Assembly (NCBI GenBank): GCA_963971575.1
Contig: OZ020624.1
Coordinates: 5,824,903-5,888,902, forward strand
Reading direction: 5' to 3'
DNA: 64,000 bases
Source: Liopterus haemorrhoidalis
Taxonomy: Eukaryota; Arthropoda; Insecta; Coleoptera; Dytiscidae
The notes under the pieces were generated by a model that saw only the letters and a list, made by a program, of their open reading frames with translations, searched no databases and had not been told where the DNA came from. This document shows positions 55,135 to 63,860 of the stretch, in pieces. How positions within the stretch are numbered: the first letter of the stretch is position 1; the number at the start of each line of letters is the position of its first letter. The position numbers and the translations under genes were made by a program.

Positions 55135-55729
55135 CTCTCTATAGGTTACGTCTTATAAGTGTTACGTCATTTTACAGAGAGCTGTAACCCAACTAGTAAT
55201 TCGAGGAATTGTGGTTGCAGATTTATGGATGTTAGAAAAGTGTTTTGACATAGAAGGACATTAACTATGAAATATATTCACATGATTGTGACACTGATTA
55301 ATTGCCCTTAAGATTTCTTATGTCGCTCCAGATTACTCGTTAAATTAATCTAATGGAATTCCGCAAACATTTCTAGATAAAAAATGGCATTTTTAACAGA
55401 TTTTTGTTACACTAGATATGATACATTTGCCATATAGTTACCAAATTAATGTGCAGTCTATAAGATTTATGACAAAATGCTATTTAATCAAAAACACAAG
55501 ATAGAAAAACAAAACATATATTTTAGTTTACATTTGCCTCGTTTGTATCCATACAATCTTTACGGCAGTCGTACAGATTTTCGAGCTCTGTAAAAAATGT
55601 AATTTTGTTTTATTATCTTTAATTAGTTGCTTACAATATTTTCAATAAAAATAATTAAAATAAAGCACGAAAGAAGAACATTGTTAATAAGTAGACTTAT
55701 GAAAGAAACTAATTGTGTAACATTTGGAC
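55135..55729. other. AT-rich spacer
   Basis: Nothing recognised. Confidence 0.45.
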
Positions 55730-56041
55730 CAGGGACGTAGCCAGGATTTCAGCTTGGGGGGAGGAGCAAAAATAACAAAATACTCTAAATTGGTCGGTAC
55801 GACCTTAGTTACATAGCTTGGGTAGAAAATAACAGCGTTCTAGGTCAGGGGTCAGCAACCTTTCAGTGACAAAGAGCCAAATCTATATTTAAAAAAAAAA
55901 ACACAATAACATGGACAGCCGCTAAAAAATATATGCTATATTCAAGAAAAAAACGTAAAAATTGTTTGTTTTAAAATAATCAAGTATTACAATAAATTAA
56001 TATTTACTTATACATTTAGTTTGTGATACCTATTGTAGTTG
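55730..56041 (-). mobile_element. hAT relic, second copy, left part (target of the foldback element)
   Basis: Starts CAGGGACGTAGCCAGG, continues with the same 75 bp and inner CAGGGGTCAGCAACC end (55846) as the 38.5-kb copy, and runs to TTGTAGTTG at 56033-56041, where the foldback element begins. It resumes at 63861. Confidence 0.85.
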
Positions 56042-56045
56042 GGCT

Positions 56046-58460
56046 CCGTGAAGTTAGCAGTCCACTGAAAGCACTAACGAAAATTCGTCGGCCATCCGTT
56101 AGTGCTTCGTTAGTGCCTATTAGTGCTTCATAAAAAATCGTAGCCACCCTAACCGTTTTCGAAAAAAAAGCAATTCAAAATGGACTGCTAACTTCACGCT
56201 TCGTTGGAAGCACTAACGAAAATTCGTCGGCCATCCGTTAGTGCCTCGTTAGTGCCTGTTAGTGCTTCATTAAAATTTGTAGCCACCCTAACCGTTTTTG
56301 AGAAATTGAGCATTCAAAAAAATAAGCGTGAAGTTAGCAGTCCACTGAAAGCACTAACGAAAATTCGTCGGCCATCCGTTAGTGCCTCGTTAGTGCCTGT
56401 TAGTGCTTCAATAAAATTTGTAGCCACCCTAACCGTTTTTGAGAAATTGAGCTTTCAAAAAATCGACCGTGAAGTTAGCAGTCCACTGAAAGCACTAACG
56501 AAAATTCGTCGGCCATCCGTTAGTGCCTCATTAGTGCCTGTTAGTGCTTCATTAAAATTTGTAGCCACCCTAACCGTTTTTGAGATATTGAGCATTCAAA
56601 AAAATAAGCGTGAAGTTAGCAGTCCACTGAAAGCACTAACGAAAATTCGTCGGCCATCCGTTAGTGCCTCGTTAGTGCCTGTTAGTGCTTCATTAAAATT
56701 TGTAGCCACCCTAACCGTTTTTGAGAAATTGAGCTTTCAAAAAATCGACCGTGAAGTTAGCAGTCCACTGAAAGCACTAACGAAAATTCGTCGGCCATCC
56801 GTTAGTGCCTCGTTAGTGCCTGTTAGTGCTTCATTAAAATTTTTAGCCACCCTAACCTTTTTTGAGATATTGAGCATTCAAAAAAATAAGCGTGAAGTTA
56901 GCAGTCCACTGAAAGCACTAACGAAAATTCGTCAGCCATCCGTTAGTGCCTCGTTAGTGCCTGTTAGTGCTTCATTAAAATTTGTAGCCACCCTAACAGT
57001 TTTTGAGAAATTGAGCTTTCAAAAAATCGACCGTGAAGTTAGCAGTCCACTGAAAGCACTAACGAAAACTCGTCGGCCATTCGTTAGTGCCTCGTTAGTG
57101 CCTGTTAGTGCTTCATTAAAATTTGTAGCCACCCTAACCGTTTTTGAGATATTGAGCATTCAAAAAAATAAGCGTGAAGTTAGCAGTCCACTGAAAGCAC
57201 TAACGAAAATTCGTCGGCCATCCGTTAGTGCTTCGTTAGTGCCTGTTAGTGCTTCATTAAAATTTGTAGCCACCCTAACCGTTTTTGAGAAATTGAGCTT
57301 TCAAAAAATCGACCGTGAAGTTAGCAGTCCACTGAAAGCACTAACGAAAATTCTTCGGCCATCCGTTAGTGCCTCGTTAGTGCCTGTTAGTGCTTCATTA
57401 AAATTTGTAGCCACCCTAACCGTTTTTGAGATATTGAGCATTCAAAAAAATAAGCGTGAAGTTAGCAGTCCACTGAAAGCACTAACGAAAATTCGTCGGC
57501 CATCTGTTAGTGCCTCGTTAGTGCCTGTTAGTGCTTCATTAAAATTTTTAGCCACCCTAACCGTTTTTGAGATATTGAGCATTCAAAAAAATAAGCGTGA
57601 AATTAGCAGTCCACTGAAAGCACTAACGAAAATTTGTCGGCCATCCGTTAGTGCCTCGTTAGTGCCTGTTAGTGCTTCATTAAAATTTTTAGCCACCCTA
57701 ACCGTTTTTGAGATATTGAGCATTCAAAAAAATAAGCGTGAAGTTAGCAGTCCACTGAAAGCACTCACGAAAATTCGTCGGCCATCCGTTAGTGCCTCGT
57801 TAGTGCCTGTTAGTGCTTCATTAAAATTTGAAGCCACCCTAACCGTTTTTGAGAAATTGAGCTTTCAAAAAAATAAGCGTGAAGTTAGCAGTCCACTGAA
57901 AGCACTAACGAAAATTCGTCGGCCATCCGTTAATGCCTCGTTAGTGCATGTTAGTGCTTCATTAAAATTTGTAGCCACCCTAACCGTTTTTGAGAAATTG
58001 AGCATTAAAAACAAAATAACGTGCAGTTTGCAGGTCATGAAAAGCACTAATGAAAATTCATCGGCCAACCGTTAGTGCCTCGGTAGTACCCTGTTTGTGC
58101 TTCATTAAAATCGAAATCCACCCTTACCGTTTTTGAGAAATTGAGCATTCAAAATAATTAACGTGTAGTTTGCAGGTTATGAAAAAAGCACTAAAGAAAA
58201 TTCATCGGCCAACCATTAGTGCCTCGGTAGTGCCTGTTTGTGCTTCATTAAAATCGGAATCCACCCTAAGAGTTTTTGAGAAATTGAGCATTCAAAAAAA
58301 TAAGCATAAAGTTAGCACGACATAGAAAGCACTAACGAAAATTCGTCGGCCATCCGTTAGTGCCCCGTTAGTACCTGTTAGTGATTCATTAAAATTGGAA
58401 TCCACCCAACCCGTTTTTTAGAAATTGAGCTTTCAAAAAAATAAGCGTGAAGTTAGATGG
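56046..58460 (+). repeat. Left-arm array of 141-bp repeats, about 17 units
   Basis: Monomer landmarks: GCACTAACGAAAATTCGTCG, GCCATCCGTTAGTGCC, TCGTTAGTGCCTGTTAGTGC, TAGCCACCCTAACCG, GTGAAGTTAGCAGTCCACTG. Two forms alternate: one with GAAATTGAGCTTTCAAAAAATCGACC, in two pieces AATTGAGCTTTC and AAAATCGACC, the other with GATATTGAGCATTC and AAAAAATAAGCG. The alternation breaks at units 9-11, where the second type is repeated. The last three units (58016-58460) are strongly diverged. The first unit is rearranged and carries TGGACTGCTAACTTCACGC in reverse. Confidence 0.95.
56204..58075 (+). CDS. 623-codon frame through the satellite array (coding doubtful)
   Basis: Because the monomer is 141 bp, exactly 47 codons, one frame stays open for 13 units, giving a chain of 47-residue repeats (ALTKIRRPSVSASLVPVS, then ASLKFVATLTVFE, then KLSFQKIDREVSSPLK or ILSIQKNKREVSSPLK). 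No known domain, signal peptide or membrane segment is evident; the chain is basic and serine-rich. The mirror array on the right arm has the same frame on the minus strand (400 and 127 codons, separated by an indel near 63305). Open frames are expected from unit length alone once a monomer lacks stops, so I regard this as probably non-coding. Confidence 0.2.
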   Translation: MEALTKIRRPSVSASLVPVSASLKFVATLTVFEKLSIQKNKREVSSPLKALTKIRRPSVSASLVPVSASIKFVATLTVFEKLSFQKIDREVSSPLKALTKIRRPSVSASLVPVSASLKFVATLTVFEILSIQKNKREVSSPLKALTKIRRPSVSASLVPVSASLKFVATLTVFEKLSFQKIDREVSSPLKALTKIRRPSVSASLVPVSASLKFLATLTFFEILSIQKNKREVSSPLKALTKIRQPSVSASLVPVSASLKFVATLTVFEKLSFQKIDREVSSPLKALTKTRRPFVSASLVPVSASLKFVATLTVFEILSIQKNKREVSSPLKALTKIRRPSVSASLVPVSASLKFVATLTVFEKLSFQKIDREVSSPLKALTKILRPSVSASLVPVSASLKFVATLTVFEILSIQKNKREVSSPLKALTKIRRPSVSASLVPVSASLKFLATLTVFEILSIQKNKREISSPLKALTKICRPSVSASLVPVSASLKFLATLTVFEILSIQKNKREVSSPLKALTKIRRPSVSASLVPVSASLKFEATLTVFEKLSFQKNKREVSSPLKALTKIRRPSVNASLVHVSASLKFVATLTVFEKLSIKNKITCSLQVMKSTNENSSANR

Positions 58461-58483
58461 TGATTGAAATACTATATTTTTCT

Positions 58484-58770
58484 ATAGATGGGGGTAGATT
58501 TATCTAAGATATATTAATTTATTTATTTATATATTTTACATCGGCCTATTTCTGCAACCAGGCTAATCGCCGATGCCAGGGGCGAATTCCTACACCTGGA
58601 TGAGAGGTGAATGATTGTGAAATGAGAGTAATGTATACATATTATTCTCGCCCGAATAATATCACCAACGGAGAATCGAACTACCGATCGCATAATCCAG
58701 ACTGTTTTCACCAGTCCAAACTGTACAACTTAATGCGCTCGACCACTCTGAGCGCAATATTTGAGAATAA
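58484..58770 (-). repeat. SINE-like segment with tRNA-like core, left arm
   Basis: Inverse of 61415-61710. The tRNA-like part (58664-58750, minus) includes GAGTGGTCGAGCGCATTAAG and GGTAGTTCGATTCTCCG. In this copy the 5' acceptor side is altered (GCGCTCAGAG in place of CCAACGGAG), so pairing is lost, showing the arms have diverged at this point. Confidence 0.7.
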
Positions 58771-59164
58771 TTTTTACTACAATTTTACACCTTCACACAT
58801 ATCATTGTATTTTCAACTTTATCTAATTAATGTAGGGCGAACTTGCAAATTAACTTCGATGATAGAATAAGCACCCAGAATTATCTGATAAGTTGAAAAA
58901 GGTATGAAAACAACTAATTAATTATATCACAAGTAAAATTAGAAGAAGTCAATAAATATGTAATCTGTGTAAAAAAATCATCTATATCGTCTAATGTAAA
59001 TAAGCAATTTTTAAGAAGTATTGGACTAAATATGACGATTTAGGTATGAGAAATGATAAGCAGAAGATCTAGTGTAATAAAACACAATATTAAAGGAAAG
59101 TTTCGATGTTAGTATTTAATATAATCAATATAATAATATACAAATAACAAATCATCAAAACAGT
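58771..59164. repeat. Inner part of left arm
   Basis: AT-rich unique sequence matching the inverse of about 60990-61400 (for example GGGCGAACTTGCAAATTAAC and GATTTAGGTATGAGAAATG), ending at ATCATCAAAAC. Confidence 0.85.
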
Positions 59165-59167
59165 AAC

Positions 59168-59345
59168 CGACGAGTTCATCGAAAATCAATTCATCGAAAA
59201 TCAACTCATCGAAAATCAATTCATCGAAAATCAATTCATCGAAAATCAATTCATCGAAAATCAATTCATCGAAAATCAACTTATCGAAAATCAATTCATC
59301 GAAAATAAATTCATCGAATGATCAGTTCATCGAATCGTCATTTAA
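59168..59345. repeat. 15-bp array TTCATCGAAAATCAA
   Basis: About eleven head-to-tail copies, with small changes near the end. A minus-strand frame across it reads IFDEL repeatedly (59109-59294), simply because 15 is a multiple of 3. The opposed relative lies at 60100-60215. Confidence 0.92.
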
Positions 59346-59481
59346 TCGAAAAAAAAATCGAAAAAAACAAAGTAAATATTTGAGAGGTCAATAAAAGTAG
59401 ACAGACTAAGAAATAATTGCATAAAATTTTTTATATGGTTTAAAAAAAGGTAAATAAAGTGACATAGTGTTTGAATATAAA

Positions 59482-59926
59482 AACACTATCGTAGGTTAGG
59501 TTAGGTTAGTAAGGGTTTGGTTAGAAGAAGCCGAACGAAGCGAGCTACCCATCTTCTAGTTTAATGACACAACACTATCTTAGGTTAGGTTAGGTTAGTA
59601 AGGGTTTGGTTAGGAGCCGAGCGAAGCGAGCTACCTATCTTCTAGTTTAATGACAAAACACTATCTTAGGTTAGGTTAGGTTAGTAAGGGTTTGGTTAGA
59701 AGAAGCCGAGCGAAGCGAGCTACCCATCTTCTAGTTTAATGACAAAGCACTATCTTAGGTTAGGTTAGGTAAGTAAGGGTTTGGTTAGAAGAAGCCAAGC
59801 GAAGCGAGCTACCCATCTTCTAGTTTAATGACAAAACACTATCTTAGGTTAGGTTAGGTTAGTAAGGGTTTGGTTAGAAGAAGTCCAGCGAAGCGAGCTA
59901 CCCATCTTCTAGTTTAATGACAAAAC
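59482..59926 (+). repeat. 88-bp array carrying TTAGG repeats, five units
   Basis: Units start near 59482, 59571, 59657, 59746 and 59834. Each contains TTAGGTTAGGTTAGG or one-base variants, GTAAGGGTTTGGTTAG, a GAGCGAAGCGAGC block, and CATCTTCTAGTTTAATGAC. One and a half diverged units are at 28.1 kb with the same downstream flank. TTAGG is the standard insect telomere repeat; here it is interstitial and fused to unrelated sequence. Confidence 0.95.
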
Positions 59927-60099
59927 AAACTCACAATAACATAATAAAGCCACCTGTTTAGAATCACCGTAAATTGAACAAATCATGTGTGGTATGACGC
60001 TAGTGGTATGACCTATTCCCTAGTTATAGCGAAAATTTATATTAATAAGAAAATTAGTTTTTACGAAATAACATAATATTACTAAGCATTTTCGATTAA

Positions 60100-60215
60100 C
60101 GTGCCATTCGATAAATTGAGCATTCGATAAATTGATTTTCGATAAATTTGCTTTCGATAAATTGATTTTCGATAAATTAATTTTCGATAAATTTGTATTC
60201 GATAAATTGACCTAG
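60100..60215. repeat. 15-bp array ATTGATTTTCGATAA
   Basis: About seven copies. The unit equals the reverse complement of the 59168-59345 unit at 14 of 15 positions, so the loop contains two opposed arrays. Minus-strand reading gives IYRKS-like repeats. Confidence 0.9.
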
Positions 60216-60910
60216 AATCAATTCCGCAGGGTTCTAAATAGTAACTGTGCAAAATTTGGTTTAAATCAGTTACACGGCCTAGGAATGTATAGCGAACAAA
60301 CAAACAAACAAACAGACAATTTTCCTCTTTTATATATATAGAGAAGAAGAAGATGTCCAATTATTTTTATTATGTATTTTCTTTCTCGCGTTCAAGACGC
60401 GGCACACAAACCTAACGGTCGAAGGAGAAAAGTGCAGGTAGACCATCGAATTGAAAAATAGAGCGGTTTTTGCTGTCAATGCAAGTAAGTATGGCAAAAG
60501 ATTTAATAGGTAAATATAAAGTTTTGCAGTTTATTTATATTTTTTTATATTTTATATTTTTAATAAATATAAAGCAAGCCGCACACAATTGAGATAGATA
60601 AGGTATTATACTCCGCGTCTTTGGTGCTATATATTTTAGTTTGCAATGCAGTTGATGATAGTCGATGGTAATATTCGTTTAGTTCGTTCGTCACAAATAT
60701 ATTTAAAAATTATTATACCCAAAATTATTGTGTTCGTATGCTGTAGCATATAAGTGTAACATATAAGTGTAACATATAAGTGTAATATTGATATTCGTGA
60801 CCCCCCCCCCCTTTTGACCCTCCCTGTGACCCATGAACCTATCGTTTATAGGTCAGAAGTAATCACAGAATGAAAATCACAGTAAATAAATTAATCTGAT
60901 GAGTCAGTTT
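60216..60910. other. Loop sequence of the foldback element
   Basis: Contains a (CAAA)n run with CAAACAAACAGACAATTTT at 60294-60320, three ACATATAAGTGTA repeats near 60746-60785, and a run of C at 60802-60811. No gene seen. Confidence 0.5.
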
Positions 60911-60913
60911 GAT

Positions 60914-60975
60914 CGTTAGGTGGTAGAGCGGGCTGCCGGATTAACAATACTGCTGGTTCAAAAGTTCTGCTTAGT
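60914..60975 (+). ncRNA. Degenerate tRNA-like segment in the loop
   Basis: GTTAGGTGGTAGAGCGGGC (A-box-like) and TGCTGGTTCAAAAGTTCTGC (B-box-like) are about 40 bp apart, as in tRNA-derived SINE heads. No complete cloverleaf. Confidence 0.4.
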
Positions 60976-60989
60976 TGAAGTAAATTTTA

Positions 60990-61415
60990 AATTGTGTTTT
61001 GATGATTTGTTATTTGTATATTATTATATTGATTATATTAAATACTAACATCGAAACTTTCCTTCAATATCGTGTATTATTACATTAGATCTTTTGCTTA
61101 TCATTTCTCATACCTAAATCGTCAGTCATATTTAGTCCAACACTTATTAAAAATTGCTTATTTACATTAGAGGATTTAGACGATTTTTTTACACAGATTA
61201 CATTGACTTCTTCTAATTTTACTTGTGATATAATTAATTAGTTGTTTTTCATTTATACGTTTTTCAACTTATCAGATAATTCTGGGTGCTTATTCTGTCA
61301 TCGAAGTTAATTTGCAAGTTCGCCCTACATTAATTAGATAGGGTTGAAAATACAATATGTGTGAAGGCGTAAAATTGTAGTAAAAATTATTTCCAAATAT
61401 CTTAAGATTCTTAAC
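60990..61415. repeat. Inner part of right arm
   Basis: Inverse of 58771-59164; differences are scattered substitutions and short indels. Confidence 0.85.
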
Positions 61416-61427
61416 ATATCTTAGATG

Positions 61428-61517
61428 CCAACGGAGTGGTCGAGCGCATTAAGTCGTGTAGTTTGGACTGGTGAAAACAGTCTGGATTGTGCGATCGGTA
61501 GTTCGATTCTCCGTTGG
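61428..61517 (+). ncRNA. Class-II tRNA-like segment (SINE head), right arm
   Basis: CCAACGGAG at the start pairs perfectly with CTCCGTTGG at the end (9 bp). D-arm-like GTGGTCGAGCGCATTAAG, a perfect 5-bp stem GACTG/CAGTC with 7-base loop GTGAAAA (anticodon position GAA), and T-arm-like GGTAGTTCGATTCTCC follow. The D arm and overall length of about 90 nt resemble Leu/Ser tRNAs, while GAA would be Phe, and the T stem is incomplete. Probably a tRNA-derived SINE, not a working tRNA. Confidence 0.5.
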
Positions 61518-61734
61518 TGATATTATTCGGGCGAGAATAATGTATACATTACTCTCATTTCACAATCATTCACCCCTCATCCAGGTGTAGGAGTTCGCCC
61601 CCTGGCATCGGCGATTAGCCTCGTTGCAGAAATAGGTCAATGTAAAATAAATAAATAAATAAATTAATTAATTAATATATCTTAGATAAATCTACCCCCA
61701 TCTATAGATAAATATAGTATTTCAATCACCATCT

Positions 61735-63856
61735 AACTTCACGCTTATTTTTTTAATGCTCAATTTCTAAAAAACGGGTTGGGTGGATTCCAATTTTAAT
61801 GAAGCACTAACAAGTACTAACGAAGCACTAACGGATGGCCGACGGATTTTCGTTAATGCTTTCTATGCCCTGCTAACTTAATGCTTATTTTTTTGAATGC
61901 TGAATTTCTCAAAAACACTTTGGGTGGATTCCGATTTTAATGAAGCACTAACAGGCACTACCGAGGCACTAATGGTTGGCCGATGAATTTTCATTAGTGC
62001 TTTTCATGACCTGCAAACTGCACGTTATTTTTTTTTAATGCTCAATTTCTCAAAAACGGTTAGGGTGGCTACAAATTTTAATGAAGCACTAACAGGCACT
62101 AACGAGGCATTAACGGATGGCCGATGAATTTTCGTTAGTGCTTTCAGTGGACTGCTAACTTCACGCTTATTTTTTTGAATGCTCAATATCTCAAAAACGG
62201 TAAGGGTGGCTACAAATTTTAATGAAGCACTAACAGGCACTAACGAGGCACTAACGAATGGCCGACGAATTTTCGTTAGTGCTTTCAGTGGACTGCTAAC
62301 TTCACGGTCGATTTTTTTAAAGCTCAATTTCTCAAAAACGGTTAGGGTGGCTACAAATTTTAATGAAGCACTAACAGGCACTAACGAGGCACTAACGGAT
62401 GGCCGACGAATTTTCGTTAGTGCTTTCAGTGGACTGCTAACTTCACGCTTATTTTTTTGAATGCTCAATATCTCAAAAACAGTTAGGGTGGCTACAAATT
62501 TTAATGAAGCACTAACAGGCACTAACGAGGCACTAACGGATGGCCGACGAATTTTCGTTAGTGCTTTCAGTGGACTGCTAACTTCACGGTCGATTTTTTG
62601 AAAGCTCAATTTCTCAAAAACGGTTAGGGTGGCTACAAATTTTAATGAAGCACTAACAGGCACTAACGAGGCACTAACGGATGGCCGACGAATTTTCGTT
62701 AGTGCTTTCAGTGGACTGCTAACTTCACGCTTGTTTTTTTGAATGCTCAATATCTCAAAAACGGTTAGGGTGGCTACAAATTTTAATGAAGCACTAACAG
62801 GCACTAACGAGGCACTAACGGATGGCCGACGAATTTTCGTTAGTGCTCTCAGTGGACTGCTAACTTCACGGTCGATTTTTTGAAAGCTCAATTTCTCAAA
62901 AACTGTTAGGGTGGCTACAAATTTTATTGAAGCACTAACAGGCACTAACGAGGCACTAACGGATGGCCGACGAATTTTCGTTAGTGCTTTCAGTGGACTG
63001 CTAACTTCACGCTTATTTTTTTGAATGCTCAATATCTCAAAAACGGTTAGGGTGGCTACAAATTTTAATGAAGCACTAACAGGCACTAACGAGGCACTAA
63101 CGGATGGCCGACGAATTTTCGTTAGTGCTCTCAGTGGACTGCTAACTTCACGGTCGATTTTTTGAAAGCTCAATTTCTCAAAAACTGTTAGGGTGGCTAC
63201 AAATTTTATTGAAGCACTAACAGGCACTAACGAGGCACTAACGGATGGCCGACGAATTTTCGTTAGTGCTTTCAGTGGACTGCTAACTTCACGCTTATTT
63301 TTTTAAATGCTCAATTACTCAAAAACGGTTAGGGTGGCTACAAATTTTAATGAAGCACTAACAGGCACTAACGAGGCACTAACGGATGGCCGACGAATTT
63401 TCGTTAGTGCTTTCAGTGGACTGCTAACTTCACGGTCGATTTTTTGAAAGCTCAATTTCTCAAAAACGGTTAGGGTGGCTACAAATTTTAATGAAGCACT
63501 AACAGGCACTAACGAGGCACTAACGGATGGCCGACGAATTTTCGTTAGTGCTTTCAGTGGACTGCTAATTTCACGCTTATTTTTTTGAATGCTCAATATC
63601 TCAAAAACGGTTAGGGTGGCTACAAATTTTAATGAAGCACTAACAGGCACTAACGAGGCACTAACGGATGGCCGACGAATTTTCGTTAGTGCTTCCAACG
63701 AAGCGTGAAGTTAGCAGTCCATTTTGAATTGCTTTTTTTTCGAAAACGGTTAGGGTGGCTACGATTTTTTATGAAGCACTAACAGGCACTAACGAAGCAC
63801 TAACGGATGGCCGACGAATTTTCGTTAGTGCTTTCAGTGGACTGCTAACTTCACGG
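61735..63856 (-). repeat. Right-arm array of 141-bp repeats, about 15 units
   Basis: Inverse of the left array, with the same two alternating monomer types and the same rearranged terminal unit (63690-63720). It has about two fewer units than the left arm. Outer units are closer to consensus than inner units near 61735-62030. Confidence 0.95.
62025..63698 (-). CDS. Repeat-encoded frames in right arm (coding doubtful)
   Basis: Two minus-strand frames of the same 47-residue repeat: 63698-63315 (127 codons) and 63227-62025 (400 codons). An indel in the A/T run at about 63300 separates them. Same reservations as for the left-arm frame. Confidence 0.15.
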
Positions 63857-63860
63857 AGCC

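Larger units (their letters stand above)
56042..63860. mobile_element. Complete 7.8-kb foldback transposon with satellite arms
   Basis: Begins GGCTCCGTGAAGTTAGCAG and ends with its exact inverse. TTGTAGTTG directly repeats on both sides (56033-56041 and 63861-63869). Left arm 56042 to about 59164 and right arm about 60990 to 63860 are inverted copies. The outer 2.1-2.4 kb of each arm consists of tandem 141-bp units and the inner part is unique sequence with a tRNA-like segment. A loop of about 1.8 kb separates them. Long repeat-built inverted arms and a 9-bp duplication recall Drosophila FB elements; no transposase is encoded, so mobility would need an enzyme supplied elsewhere (MULE-, P- or FB/NOF-like are all possible). 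The sequence itself is not one I recognise. Confidence 0.93.

Noticed and set aside
58664..58750. Functional tRNA gene in the left arm
   Set aside because: Acceptor pairing is lost and the T stem is incomplete; the repeat context indicates a SINE-derived relic.
59109..59294. Minus-strand frame with IFDEL repeats as a possible repetitive protein
   Set aside because: It is only the 15-bp array read in phase; 15 is a multiple of 3 and no start context or domain is present.
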